Assembly (NCBI GenBank): GCA_944380675.1
Contig: CALWIH010000007.1
Location: 1 to 45,938 of the forward strand
From: an uncultured Clostridia bacterium
GTDB taxonomy: Bacteria > Bacillota > Clostridia > Oscillospirales > Acutalibacteraceae
Reading direction: 5' to 3'
DNA: 45,938 nt
In this document: positions 34,025 through 42,240 of the stretch, piece by piece
Position numbering within the stretch: the stretch's first letter is position 1
Layout of the letters: the number at the start of each line of letters is the position of its first letter
Notes under the pieces: generated by a model
Databases searched by the model: none
The model's input: only the letters and a program-made list of their open reading frames with translations
What the model was told of the DNA's origin: nothing
Program-made: the position numbers and the translations under genes

Positions 34025-36412
34025 TTATTTGAGCTCCACGACCGTCACGCCGGCCTCGCCCTCGCCGTACGCGCCGAGGCGGAAGCTCTTGACGAGCGGG
34101 TGATGGCGCAGATGCGCCTGAATCGCGGCGCGCAGCCTGCCGGTGCCCTTGCCGTGGATGATCGTAACCTGATGCACGCCCGCCATCGAGGCGCTGTCGA
34201 GGAAGCGATCGACGTTCATGACGCCCTCCTCGACCATCTGGCCGCGCAGATCGATCTCCATCGCGCCGCGCCCGGCGGAGTCAAGCTGCTTCGTGACGTT
34301 GCGGGAGCGGGCACGCGGATCCTTTTTCTCCTTTTCCGGCTCCGCGAGGCGCAGGTTTTCCATCGGGACGCGCGTGCGGATGATGCCCGCCTGCACGAGG
34401 ACGGGGCCTTTGCCGTCCGCCGGAACCTCGAGCACGCTGGCCTTCTTGTTGATATCGTAAATGAGCACGGTGTCGCCGGGGCGCAGCGGGCGCGGCAGGA
34501 TGTACTCGCCCTCCTCGGCGCGGCGGCGGCGAACCGGATCGGCCTCCTCCTCGAGGCGCTTGATGCCGCTCTTGAGCTTGGCCTTCTGCTCGGCGGAGAG
34601 GAGCTTGTTCTGCTTTTTGCGTCCCTCCTCGGCCTCGTTGAGCATCGCGTCAACCTGGGCGCGCGTGCGGGAAATGATCTCGGAGGCGCGCTGGCGCGCC
34701 TGCTCCATCTCCTTCTCCGCCTGCTCCTCGAGCCGTTCGAGCTTGTGGGAGGCCTCCTCGTTTGCCCGCTGGGCGGCGAGCTTCTGCGCCTCGGCCTCGG
34801 CGCGCTCCGCCTCGAGCTTCTGGCGGCTCTCCTCGAGGCTCTGGACGATGTCCTCGAACCGCGTGTTCTCGCTCGAGACGAGTTCCTTCGCGCGCTCGAC
34901 AATCGACTCCTCCATCCCGAGGCGCAGCGAGATCGCGAACGCGTTCGAGCGGCCCGGGACGCCGATGAGGAGGCGGTATGTCGGGCGCAGGGTCGCGACG
35001 TCAAACTCGCAGCAGCCGTTCTCGACGCCCTCGGTCTGCAGAGCGTATGCTTTCAGCTCAGCGTAGTGCGTGGTGGCGGCGATCCGCGCGCCGCGGCGGC
35101 GGAGGGCTTCGAGAATCGAGGTCGCGAGCGCCGCGCCCTCGATCGGATCGGTGCCCGCGCCGAGCTCGTCGAGGAGAACGAGGCTTCTTGCGTCCGTCTC
35201 CGCGAGGATACGGATGATGTTCGTCATGTGGGCGGAGAAGGTGGAGAGCGACTGCTCGATGCTCTGCTCGTCTCCAATGTCGGAGAGCACCTTGTCGAAG
35301 ACGGAGACGCGGCTGCCGTCCGCGACGGGCAGCAGCAGGCCGCACATCGCCATAAGCGTCATCAGGCCGATCGTCTTGATCGAGACCGTCTTGCCGCCCG
35401 TGTTCGGGCCGGTGATGACGAGGGTGTCGAAGCCGAGGCCGAGCTGAATGTCGGTCGGGACGACCTTCTCCTTCGCGATGAGCGGATGGCGGGCGCGCTT
35501 GAGCTCGATCTTCCCCTCGTCGTTGACCTCCGGCATGGTCGCCTTCATCTTGTAGGCGAGGTTCGCCTTGGCGAAAATGAGGTTGAGCTGCACGGCGGCC
35601 TCGTAGCTCGAGATGATGCCGGAGGCGAAGCCGCCCGCCTCGGCGGACAGCTCGGCGAGGATGCGCTCAATCTCCGCCTGCTCGCTCGAGAGCAGGACGC
35701 GGATCTCGTTGTTCGCCTCGACAACGGCCATCGGTTCGACGAAGACCGTCGCACCGGACGAGGAGGTGTCGTGCACGAGGCCGGGCACGTCGCCGCGGCA
35801 CTCCGCCTTGACGGGCACGACGAAGCGGCCGCCGCGCATCGTGACGATCGGCTCCTGCAGGTATTTCTGGTAGACGGGCGAGCGAATCATCTTGTCGAGC
35901 TGCTCGCGCGCGCGGGCGGAGGCGCTGCGGATCTTGCGGCGGATGGAGGCGAGCTCCGGGGACGCCTCGCTCGCCATCTCCTCCTCGGAGATGATGGAGG
36001 TGTTGATTCTGTCCTCGAGATACTTGTTCGGCATGAGGGCGTCGAAGCGCCAGTCGAGGACGGTCTTGACGCCCTCGCTGCGGGCGCGCCACTCGACGAC
36101 GCCGCGCAGGACGCGCAGGACGCCGGCGACGCGCAGCAGCTCGCCCATCGTGAGCAGGCCGCCGGCCTCGGCGCGGCGCAGAGACGCCGTCACGTTGCGC
36201 AGGCCGCCGAAGGACGGGGAGCCGAAGCGCGCCATCATGGCGTGGGCTTCGTTCGTGTCGTCGAGGCGGCGGCGCACCTCCCGGAGGGAGGAGGCGGGCT
36301 CGAGCGCGCGCGCCAGCTCGGCGGCGTCGTCGCAGGCCGTCTCCTCGGCGAGGAGGGCAAGGATTTTGTCCAGCTCCAGAGAGCGGACGTTTCGTTTCAT
36401 CATATCAGTCAT
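34025..36412 (-). CDS. mutS2: Endonuclease MutS2 / ribosome collision sensor
   Basis: A 795-aa MutS2. It lacks the mismatch-recognition domain of MutS. It has a core clamp region; the ATPase domain with Walker A VITGPNTGGKTVSIKT and Walker B LVLLDELGAGTDP, then TTHYAELKAYA; a long Glu/Arg-rich coiled coil (about residues 500-600); a KOW-like region; and the C-terminal Smr domain, MEIDLRGQMVEEGVMNVDRF with IIHGKGTGRLRAAIQAHL. MutS2 limits recombination, and in Bacillus subtilis it splits collided ribosomes. The ATG at 36412 follows GGGAG by 8 bp; starts at 36403 and 36400 are possible. It follows recO by 27 bp. Confidence 0.95.
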   Translation of the reverse strand: MTDMMKRNVRSLELDKILALLAEETACDDAAELARALEPASSLREVRRRLDDTNEAHAMMARFGSPSFGGLRNVTASLRRAEAGGLLTMGELLRVAGVLRVLRGVVEWRARSEGVKTVLDWRFDALMPNKYLEDRINTSIISEEEMASEASPELASIRRKIRSASARAREQLDKMIRSPVYQKYLQEPIVTMRGGRFVVPVKAECRGDVPGLVHDTSSSGATVFVEPMAVVEANNEIRVLLSSEQAEIERILAELSAEAGGFASGIISSYEAAVQLNLIFAKANLAYKMKATMPEVNDEGKIELKRARHPLIAKEKVVPTDIQLGLGFDTLVITGPNTGGKTVSIKTIGLMTLMAMCGLLLPVADGSRVSVFDKVLSDIGDEQSIEQSLSTFSAHMTNIIRILAETDARSLVLLDELGAGTDPIEGAALATSILEALRRRGARIAATTHYAELKAYALQTEGVENGCCEFDVATLRPTYRLLIGVPGRSNAFAISLRLGMEESIVERAKELVSSENTRFEDIVQSLEESRQKLEAERAEAEAQKLAAQRANEEASHKLERLEEQAEKEMEQARQRASEIISRTRAQVDAMLNEAEEGRKKQNKLLSAEQKAKLKSGIKRLEEEADPVRRRRAEEGEYILPRPLRPGDTVLIYDINKKASVLEVPADGKGPVLVQAGIIRTRVPMENLRLAEPEKEKKDPRARSRNVTKQLDSAGRGAMEIDLRGQMVEEGVMNVDRFLDSASMAGVHQVTIIHGKGTGRLRAAIQAHLRHHPLVKSFRLGAYGEGEAGVTVVELK

Positions 36413-36439
36413 ATGTTCTGCTCCCAAAAGGGCTCCGCG

Positions 36440-37189
36440 TCACTGCGGCGAGAGCCCGTGAAAAAAGTCAAGAGTCTGGAAGCCGCGCTCGAGCGTACAC
36501 AGGGTGTACCGCTCGCTCACGGCGGCGAGGGCCTTAAGACCCTCCGGCCTGAGGGAAAAGGAGAACAGCTTCTCGAAATCGGCGTAGATCGTGTGTCGCA
36601 GCGCCGTGAGCACGCCGGGCGAGAGCGCCATCGCGCCGACGGGCTGCTGCGCGGCGCAGGAGGCGCAGCAGATCGTCCCCTCGCGCGGAAAAAAGAGCAT
36701 CGGGTCGGCCTCGTAGCTGCCGCACTCCCTACAGCCGACGAGATCCGGCATATAGCCGGAAAGCTCGAGCATCCGCATCTCCACCACCGCCTTAAGCAGC
36801 AGCGGCGGCTTTTTCCCCTTCGAGAGGAAATGCAGGGCGTTGAGCACAAGGCGCAAAAAATCCCCGGCCGGCGCTTCCTGCGGAGCCAGCGTGCGGGCCA
36901 GTTCGCAAAAGTACTGAGCCAGGGCCAACCGCTCGACGTCGCGGCGCAGGTCGAAGAACAGCTCGACGGGCCGCGCGTCGTCAATCACATACTTCTCCCG
37001 CCCCTTGTAAAGCGTCAGGCGGGAATAGCAGAAGAGCTGCGTCGCGCTCGCCTTCGCGCTGCCCACCTTCATGGCCTGGCGGGCAAAGGCGCGCACCACG
37101 CCCTCGTCACGCGTGAGAATGGTCGCCAGGCGATCGCTCTCCCCCACACTCTGCTCCGCTATCACGAGCCCGTCTGTTTCCAGCGTCAT
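36440..37189 (-). CDS. recO: DNA repair protein RecO
   Basis: A 249-aa recombination mediator that, with RecR, loads RecA at single-stranded gaps. The N-terminal OB fold starts LETDGLVIAEQSVGESDRLA, and the helical C-terminal domain contains a zinc-binding four-cysteine set, CRECG and CCASC. GGAGG lies 6 bp before the ATG. The start lies inside the end of the small YqzL-like gene, overlapping it by 83 bp. The order era-yqzL-recO is the same as in Bacillus subtilis. Confidence 0.93.
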   Translation of the reverse strand: MTLETDGLVIAEQSVGESDRLATILTRDEGVVRAFARQAMKVGSAKASATQLFCYSRLTLYKGREKYVIDDARPVELFFDLRRDVERLALAQYFCELARTLAPQEAPAGDFLRLVLNALHFLSKGKKPPLLLKAVVEMRMLELSGYMPDLVGCRECGSYEADPMLFFPREGTICCASCAAQQPVGAMALSPGVLTALRHTIYADFEKLFSFSLRPEGLKALAAVSERYTLCTLERGFQTLDFFHGLSPQ

Positions 37190-37310
37190 CCGATTCCTCC
37201 AGAGCCTGCGGGAAGGCGGGCATAGGCTCCCCGCGGCACTGCGCGTACCGCAGGTAGTCGCCCACGCGTCCCGTCAGCGCGAAGCGCTCCCAGGCCGATC
37301 GTTCATCCAT
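37107..37310 (-). CDS. YqzL-like small protein
   Basis: A 67-aa small protein. Its start, MDERSAWERFALTGRVGDYL then RYAQCRGE, matches the W-x-x-F-x-x-T-G-x-x-x-x-Y-L pattern of YqzL-type proteins encoded between era and recO in Firmicutes. AAAGGGG lies 9 bp before the ATG. The tail after about residue 40 is of low complexity and overlaps recO by 83 bp in another frame, so only the first 30 or so residues may be functional. Function unknown in any species. Confidence 0.65.
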   Translation of the reverse strand: MDERSAWERFALTGRVGDYLRYAQCRGEPMPAFPQALEESDDAGNRRARDSGAECGGERSPGDHSHA

Positions 37311-37415
37311 CTGTCACAGCCCCTTTCGCGTGCGAATTCTGTTTTCAGTATTCGCGCGCGGCGGCGGGCTATGTCAGGAAATTACTGTTTTGTGCAATTT
37401 TCCGCAGAGGAAAGC

Positions 37416-38345
37416 TCACAGGTCGAAATCCGTCTTATCGTAGCCGAGGCTGCGGAGAATGGCCTCACGGTTGCGCCAGTCCTCTTTGACCTTGACCCAG
37501 AGGCGGAGATTGATTTTGCAGTCGAAAAAGCGCTCCATGTCGGCGCGGGCGTAGCTGCCGATCTTTTTGAGCATCGAGCCGCCCTTGCCGATGATGATGG
37601 CCTTGTGATTCTCCTTCTCGCAGTAGATCGTGGCCTCAACGTCGGTGATGCCGCTGCCGTCTTCGCGCTCGCGCATTTTTTCCACCGCGACGGCCGCGCC
37701 GTGCGGAATCTCCTTGTCGAGCAGGCGCAGCAGCTTCTCGCGCACCATCTCGCCGGCGAGCACGCGCTCGGGCTGATCGGTGAGGGTGTCCTCGTCGAAG
37801 AAATGGCCGCCCGGCTGGCAGAGCTTCTTGAGCTCGGGCAGCAGATCGGAGCGCACGCCGCTGCCGTCCTGCGCCGAGACGGGCACGACGGCCTCGAACG
37901 GATAGAGGGCGTTCCACTCGGCGATCTGCGCCATCAGGGCGGACTTGTCCGAAAGCGTGTCGATCTTGTTGATCGCGAGGATGACCGGGATCTTCTGCGC
38001 GCGGCAGCGCTCGAGGAGATCGTGGTCGGCGTGGGACACGGGGGAGGACGCCTCGGTGACGAGCAGGCAGGCGTCGACGCCCGAGACGGACTCCGTGACG
38101 GAGCGCGCCATGTACTCGTCGAGGCGGCTGCGCGGCTTGTGCAGGCCGGGCGTGTCGAGGAAGACGAGCTGGTCCTCCCCCTCGGTCAGCACGCCCATGA
38201 TGCGCGTGCGCGTCGTCTGCGGCTTGCTGCTCACGATGGCGACCTTCTGGCCGAGCATCCTGTTGAGGAGAGAGGACTTGCCGACGTTCGGACGGCCCAC
38301 GATCGCCACGAACGCGCAGCGCCCCTCTCTCTGATTTTCTGTCAT
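37416..38345 (-). CDS. era: GTPase Era
   Basis: A 309-aa GTPase for 16S rRNA 3'-end processing and 30S assembly. GTPase motifs: GRPNVGKSSLLN (G1), DTPGLHKP (G3) and NKID (G4); the C-terminal KH domain has the GxxG loop in KAIIIGKGGSMLKKIG. Three starts are possible. ATG 38345 (MTENQREG) fits family length and has AGGA 7 bp upstream; ATG 38348 adds one Met; TTG 38363, 4 bp after the dgkA stop, has the strongest ribosome site (AAAGGAGAG) and adds six residues. The gene follows dgkA and precedes the YqzL-like gene, as in Bacillus. Confidence 0.95.
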   Translation of the reverse strand: MTENQREGRCAFVAIVGRPNVGKSSLLNRMLGQKVAIVSSKPQTTRTRIMGVLTEGEDQLVFLDTPGLHKPRSRLDEYMARSVTESVSGVDACLLVTEASSPVSHADHDLLERCRAQKIPVILAINKIDTLSDKSALMAQIAEWNALYPFEAVVPVSAQDGSGVRSDLLPELKKLCQPGGHFFDEDTLTDQPERVLAGEMVREKLLRLLDKEIPHGAAVAVEKMREREDGSGITDVEATIYCEKENHKAIIIGKGGSMLKKIGSYARADMERFFDCKINLRLWVKVKEDWRNREAILRSLGYDKTDFDL

Positions 38346-38367
38346 CATGAAATCCTGAGGCAATGCG

Positions 38368-38862
38368 TTACTCTCCTTTGTTGTGGTAATGAGGCCTTCC
38401 GTCCTTTTCGCCGCGGCCCGGAAGGATAATGAAGCAGACGGAGGCCGCCGCCGTCAAGAGAAGAACGACAAGGCGCGGCGGCGTCTCCCAAAACCAGGCG
38501 GCGACGGCGGGAAAGCGCTCCGGCCTCCAGAAAAGGGCCGCCCCGACACAGACGGCGGCGAGGGCGCACAGCAGAACCGCCCCCGCCGCCAGATCCTTGA
38601 CGGCGCCGATGCGCCGGTCAAAGCCGGGGGAGGCGAAATCGCAAAGCCTCTCCGCGGCCGTGTTGAACACCTCGGCCGAGAGCACCGCCCCGCACGTCAG
38701 AAACAGGACGGCATATTCCGCTCGGCTGAGTTCAAAAAATGTCGAGAAAAACAGGACGTAGCCCGCGGCCACGGTGTGGATCCGCAGATTTCTCTCGTGC
38801 CTCATGCACCGGAAAATCCCGCGCACGGCGCACAAAACGCTCCTGTGAAACGGAAAGCTCAT
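38368..38862 (-). CDS. dgkA: Diacylglycerol kinase / undecaprenol kinase
   Basis: A 164-aa integral membrane kinase. The catalytic signature is in VLSAEVFNTAAERLCDFA and GAVKDLAAGAVLLCA, with ERNLRIH near the N-terminus. In Firmicutes this enzyme phosphorylates undecaprenol rather than diacylglycerol, recycling the carrier for wall synthesis. Compared with the usual 120-125 aa, it has an extra C-terminal segment with one further membrane helix (LVVLLLTAAASVCFIILP) and a short basic tail. The start overlaps the ybeY stop by 4 bp (ATGA), showing tight coupling. Confidence 0.92.
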   Translation of the reverse strand: MSFPFHRSVLCAVRGIFRCMRHERNLRIHTVAAGYVLFFSTFFELSRAEYAVLFLTCGAVLSAEVFNTAAERLCDFASPGFDRRIGAVKDLAAGAVLLCALAAVCVGAALFWRPERFPAVAAWFWETPPRLVVLLLTAAASVCFIILPGRGEKDGRPHYHNKGE

Positions 38863-39362
38863 TCGTCGCCCATCACATAGCTGCTCGTGCTGGGCAGGCC
38901 GAGCTGGGACATGACCTGCTCCTCCTTCTCGCGCATCCGCACACGGTCGAGGCCGGACGTCTCGTGGTCGTAGCCGAGCAGGTGAAGCATGGAATGCGCG
39001 GTGAGATAGCCGACCTCGCGCTCGAGCGAATGACCGTAGCGCTGCGCTTGCTCGACGGCCTTCTCCATGGAAATGACGATGTCGCCGAGGATCTTCGCGC
39101 CGGTGTCATGGTTGACGTCATACTCGCCGTTCTCGCCCATCGGGAAGGAGAGCACGTCGGTGGGCATATCCTTGTCCCGATACTGGCGGTTGAGCTCGTG
39201 GATCTGCTCGTTGTTGACGAACGTCACGCTGATTTCCGCGGGGCCGGGGAAGTTTTCCATACGCAGGACGGCGTTGCAGCAGCGCCGCACCAGCATCCGC
39301 AGGCCGGTCGGGATCTTCACGTTCTTCTGCTTGTTGTCGATGACTACTCTGATCTTTTCCAT
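38859..39362 (-). CDS. ybeY: Endoribonuclease YbeY
   Basis: A 167-aa zinc-dependent ribonuclease for 16S rRNA 3'-end maturation and ribosome quality control. The metal site HSMLHLLGYDH (HxxxHxxGxDH) is intact at about residues 122-132, and TDVLSFPM is the second family motif. GGAGGACG lies before the ATG, and the stop overlaps dgkA by 4 bp. Upstream, the 135-bp gap to phoH contains a TGAT tract. Confidence 0.95.
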   Translation of the reverse strand: MEKIRVVIDNKQKNVKIPTGLRMLVRRCCNAVLRMENFPGPAEISVTFVNNEQIHELNRQYRDKDMPTDVLSFPMGENGEYDVNHDTGAKILGDIVISMEKAVEQAQRYGHSLEREVGYLTAHSMLHLLGYDHETSGLDRVRMREKEEQVMSQLGLPSTSSYVMGDE

Positions 39363-39440
39363 AATTCCGCGTCCTCCGTTTATTGTATTCCTGCCTGTCC
39401 GCGCTCAAAAGATCCGCCGTCCGCGCCAGGCGGGATTGGT

Positions 39441-39456
39441 TGATTGATTGATTGAT
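39441..39456. repeat. Tetranucleotide tract (TGAT)4
   Basis: Four perfect TGAT units in the gap between phoH and ybeY, about 80 bp upstream of the ybeY start. This is short for a phase-variable tract but unusual in a GC-rich background. Confidence 0.85.
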
Positions 39457-39497
39457 AGAATGCAATGTCCTTTCAGAGCAGGGCGGCAATACGGCGC

Positions 39498-40454
39498 TCA
39501 GCGCCTTTCCTCCGCCTTCTCGTACGCCTTGATGATGTCCTGCACAAGGCGGTGGCGCACCACGTCGCGCCCGTCAAAGCGCACCTGAGCGATGTCCTTG
39601 ACGTCCCGCAGGATGCGCATGACCTCCTTGAGGCCGGATTTGCGGCCGTCGGGCAGGTCGATCTGCGTGACGTCGCCGGTGATGACCATCTTCGAGCCGA
39701 AGCCGAGACGCGTCAGGAACATTTTCATCTGCTCCTGCGTCGTATTCTGCGCCTCATCGAGGATGATGAAGCTGTCGTCAAGCGTGCGCCCGCGCATATA
39801 GGCGAGCGGCGCGACCTCGATGTTGCCGCGCTCGACGTATTTCTGGTACGTCTCCGCCCCGAGCATATCGAACAGGGCGTCGTACAGCGGCCTGAGATAC
39901 GGGTCAACCTTCTGCTGCAGGTCGCCGGGCAGGAAGCCGAGCTTTTCGCCCGCTTCCACGGCAGGGCGCGTCAGAATGATCCGGTTGACCTCCTGCGCGC
40001 GGAAGGCCGTCACCGCCAGGGCGACGGCGAGGTATGTCTTGCCCGTTCCGGCGGGCCCGACGCCTATGGTGATGGTATTCTCGCGGATCGCCGCGCAGTA
40101 CCGCTTCTGGCCGAGCGTCTTCGGCTTAACGGGCTTTCCCTTGCTCGTGATGCAGATGCAGTCCCCGGCGAGAGCCGTGATTTTTTCCTCGGAGCCCTCG
40201 CGCACGAGGGAGATGCAGTAGCGGACGTTCTGCTCCGTCAGCCCCTCGCCACGGTTGAGCAGACCGAGCAGGCTCTCAATCGCCCGCACAGCCAGCGCGA
40301 CGTTCTCCGGCTCGCCCGTCACCTTCAGCTCCGCGTCGCGCGCCACAATCGACACGCCGAACTCGGAGCTCAGCAGACGCACGTTCTCGTCGAGGCTCCC
40401 GAAGAGCGCGGCGGCCTGCTCCATCCGTTCCATATCTATCCTTTGCTCAAACAT
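39498..40454 (-). CDS. PhoH family protein (ATPase)
   Basis: A 318-aa P-loop ATPase of the PhoH/YlaK class. Walker A is VGPAGTGKTYLAVALA (about 135-150) and Walker B is DSFIILDEAQNTT, with the linker VKPKTLGQKRYCAAI before the ATPase domain. The N-terminal 75 residues look like a small RNA-binding-type domain. PhoH proteins are linked to RNA metabolism and are nearly always encoded next to ybeY, as here; the precise activity is not settled. Two candidate promoters lie upstream. Confidence 0.93.
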   Translation of the reverse strand: MFEQRIDMERMEQAAALFGSLDENVRLLSSEFGVSIVARDAELKVTGEPENVALAVRAIESLLGLLNRGEGLTEQNVRYCISLVREGSEEKITALAGDCICITSKGKPVKPKTLGQKRYCAAIRENTITIGVGPAGTGKTYLAVALAVTAFRAQEVNRIILTRPAVEAGEKLGFLPGDLQQKVDPYLRPLYDALFDMLGAETYQKYVERGNIEVAPLAYMRGRTLDDSFIILDEAQNTTQEQMKMFLTRLGFGSKMVITGDVTQIDLPDGRKSGLKEVMRILRDVKDIAQVRFDGRDVVRHRLVQDIIKAYEKAEERR

Positions 40455-40546
40455 TCCATCGCTCCCAAATGCGTTCTGACAATCTATCCAAAAAGCCCCA
40501 GATCCCCCACACGGTTTTTTAGGCAGAGAAGAAAGGAAGCAAATAT

Positions 40547-40574
40547 TGTATAGTGTTCACAGAAAATTCATCAA
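40547..40574 (-). promoter_or_regulatory. Promoter-like site P2 of phoH
   Basis: On the minus strand, TTGATG (40574-40569), a 16-bp spacer and TATACA (40552-40547), closer to phoH than P1. The 210-bp yqfD-phoH gap is AT-rich throughout. Confidence 0.5.
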
Positions 40575-40598
40575 ATATTATTCAATTTGATTATCCTG

Positions 40599-40627
40599 AT
40601 TATAGCACATTTTTTGCGGTTCGTCAT
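40599..40627 (-). promoter_or_regulatory. Promoter P1 of phoH
   Basis: On the minus strand, TGACGA (40627-40622), a 17-bp spacer and TATAAT (40604-40599), with an extended -10 (TGC). This would start a vegetative transcript for phoH-ybeY-dgkA-era onward, separate from the sporulation genes yqfCD. Confidence 0.7.
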
Positions 40628-40664
40628 CTGCTTTCCCCCTAAAAATATGATGAATTCCGCGCCG

Positions 40665-41840
40665 TCAATTTGGTGAATTTACAAGGATCTCCGCCTCGCG
40701 CGCGATATCCTCCTCGCACTTTGCCGTGAGCGTGTAGCGGAGCACGCCGCCGGATTCCTCGATCTTCTCTTCCGAGGAGAGGATCCTGAGGCTCTTGAGC
40801 GCCGCCTGCTGGCGCTCCACCTCCCGCCGCGCGGCCTCGAGCGCCTCCTCCGGCGTGAGAATCCGCTCGCGGGAGGCTGTCTCCGCCCAGACCTCCTCGA
40901 AAAGGGAGACGGGAAGCTCCACCCCGTTGACGCGCAGGGCGGTGAGGGTTCGGCTGCAGCTCCAGCCCTCCCCGGGCGCTTCCGCGAGCGTGAGCGGCAG
41001 CCGCAGGCCGAACAGCCGGAGGCTTCTTCGCGAAACGGTATTGCCCGTCTCCTCCGAGAGCGTTTCCGTCATCGGAATCGAGGCGGTAAACGTGCGGGTG
41101 GTCGACGCGATGACGCGTCCTGCCGCGTGGCGCAGCGAGACGTTGCCGAAGGTATCCTCCACAACGCCGCTGATGAGCAGCTGCCCCGCCGTGACGGCGT
41201 CGCCCTCCGCCGCGAGCGCCGTGCCGTCGTACGTCTCAAAGAGGAGAATCTGGCCGGAAACGTCGGCCTTCACGTTCGACGGCTTCTGAAAGGCGCTCAT
41301 GTCGGGCTTCTGCACGCCCTCGGCGAGCTCGATGTAGGCCGAGCTGCCCTGCGTGTTGACGGTCATCCACGAGACGTTCGGGAAGCGGAGCATCAGCTCC
41401 TGCTCGGCGCGGATCGGATCGACCTGACTTTTCCACGCGCCCGGGACAAGGCCGATTTCCTCGCACGCGGCGCGCAGCTCCTCCTCGGGAATGGTCTGCA
41501 GGCCGCTCACCTGGACGCACCAGATCTGCTGGGAGAGGACAAAGAGCAACAGGGCGCCGAGCGCCGCCCCCGTGGGAAGCCCCTTCCGGCGGCGCAGCCA
41601 CATGGTGGAAAAGGGCAGGCCGCGCTTCTCAAGGATGCGCAGGCCGCACTGCGACGCCCTCGCGCACGCGGGAAGCTGCTTGTAGTACCCGGCGCGGATC
41701 CACGCCCCCGGCGTCTCGCCGGACTCCATGCCCCAGAGGGCGATGCCCTCGCGGGCGCAGCGGTTGAAAAATCGCTCCGGCGAACCCGTCACGCGAAAGC
41801 GGACGGAGCCCCAGAACCATCTGGCGAGCTGCACAAGCAT
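40665..41840 (-). CDS. yqfD: Sporulation protein YqfD
   Basis: A 391-aa bitopic membrane protein. The N-terminal cytoplasmic part (about 90 residues) holds FNRCAREGIALWGMES, one membrane helix follows (LGALLLFLLSQ-type, near residue 100), and then an outer POTRA-like domain starting VQVSGLQTIPEEELRAACEE. The Bacillus orthologue is made in the mother cell under sigma-E and is needed for normal spore formation. It lies 13 bp downstream of the yqfC gene, its usual partner. Confidence 0.93.
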   Translation of the reverse strand: MLVQLARWFWGSVRFRVTGSPERFFNRCAREGIALWGMESGETPGAWIRAGYYKQLPACARASQCGLRILEKRGLPFSTMWLRRRKGLPTGAALGALLLFVLSQQIWCVQVSGLQTIPEEELRAACEEIGLVPGAWKSQVDPIRAEQELMLRFPNVSWMTVNTQGSSAYIELAEGVQKPDMSAFQKPSNVKADVSGQILLFETYDGTALAAEGDAVTAGQLLISGVVEDTFGNVSLRHAAGRVIASTTRTFTASIPMTETLSEETGNTVSRRSLRLFGLRLPLTLAEAPGEGWSCSRTLTALRVNGVELPVSLFEEVWAETASRERILTPEEALEAARREVERQQAALKSLRILSSEEKIEESGGVLRYTLTAKCEEDIAREAEILVNSPN

Positions 41841-41853
41841 CGCGCTCTCCCCC

Positions 41854-42117
41854 TTACGTCAGGAAATCCATGCCGAGCAGAAAGCCCTCCACGACGAGGG
41901 AATCCGCCGTCATGCACCGGATTTTCAGGTTTCTTCCGCGGAACCGCACGGCGAGCTTCCCGGCCCGCACACGGACGACGTCGTCCCCGTACTCGAGGAT
42001 GCCCTGCGAGCCCTCGACGACGGCCTGCCGGTTCCCCAAAAGCTCAATATGACAGCCGCCCACCGCGTGGTGCAGGAGCGTCAGGCCGCCTCTGTGCTGT
42101 GTGTTCTGTTCCTCCAA
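41854..42117 (-). CDS. yqfC: Sporulation protein YqfC (YabP/YqfC family)
   Basis: An 87-aa small protein with the YabP/YqfC pattern HIELLGNRQAVVEGSQGILE then YGDDVVRVRAGKL and FRGRNLKIRCMTADSLVVEG. It begins with TTG; an in-frame stop lies just upstream, no ATG or GTG fits, and AAGGAGG sits 11 bp before the TTG, so the rare start is well supported. It is co-transcribed with yqfD. A sigma-E-like promoter lies upstream, as expected for this mother-cell gene. Confidence 0.88.
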   Translation of the reverse strand: MEEQNTQHRGGLTLLHHAVGGCHIELLGNRQAVVEGSQGILEYGDDVVRVRAGKLAVRFRGRNLKIRCMTADSLVVEGFLLGMDFLT

Positions 42118-42166
42118 ACCGCGTCACGCCTCCTTCGCGTCCCGCCCTCCGGCGGGGTGCTTCTCC

Positions 42167-42194
42167 ATCGTATGCGCGGGGAAAGAGATGTATG
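42167..42194 (-). promoter_or_regulatory. Sigma-E-like promoter of yqfC-yqfD
   Basis: On the minus strand, CATACAT (42194-42188), a 13-bp spacer and CATACGAT (42174-42167), close to the sigma-E -10 consensus CATACAAT. The TTG start of yqfC is 50 bp downstream. Confidence 0.5.
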
Positions 42195-42218
42195 TATGAG
42201 GTTCTCTCCGCATACAAT
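42190..42218 (+). promoter_or_regulatory. Sigma-E-like promoter of ylbJ
   Basis: GTATGTA (42190-42196), a 14-bp spacer and CATACAAT (42211-42218), an exact match to the sigma-E -10 consensus. The predicted mRNA would start only a few bases before the GGAGGAGGG site of ylbJ. The -35 overlaps that of the divergent yqfC promoter. Confidence 0.5.
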
Positions 42219-42240
42219 CCGCGTAGGAGGAGGGATGACA

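Noticed and set aside
33920-37225. An open frame of 1101 codons on the plus strand, antisense to mutS2 and recO
   Set aside because: The same shadow effect; no ribosome site, promoter or motif, and MutS2/RecO are certain on the other strand.
39441-39456. The TGAT tract as a phase-variation switch
   Set aside because: Only four units, and it lies outside coding sequence and away from clear promoter elements.
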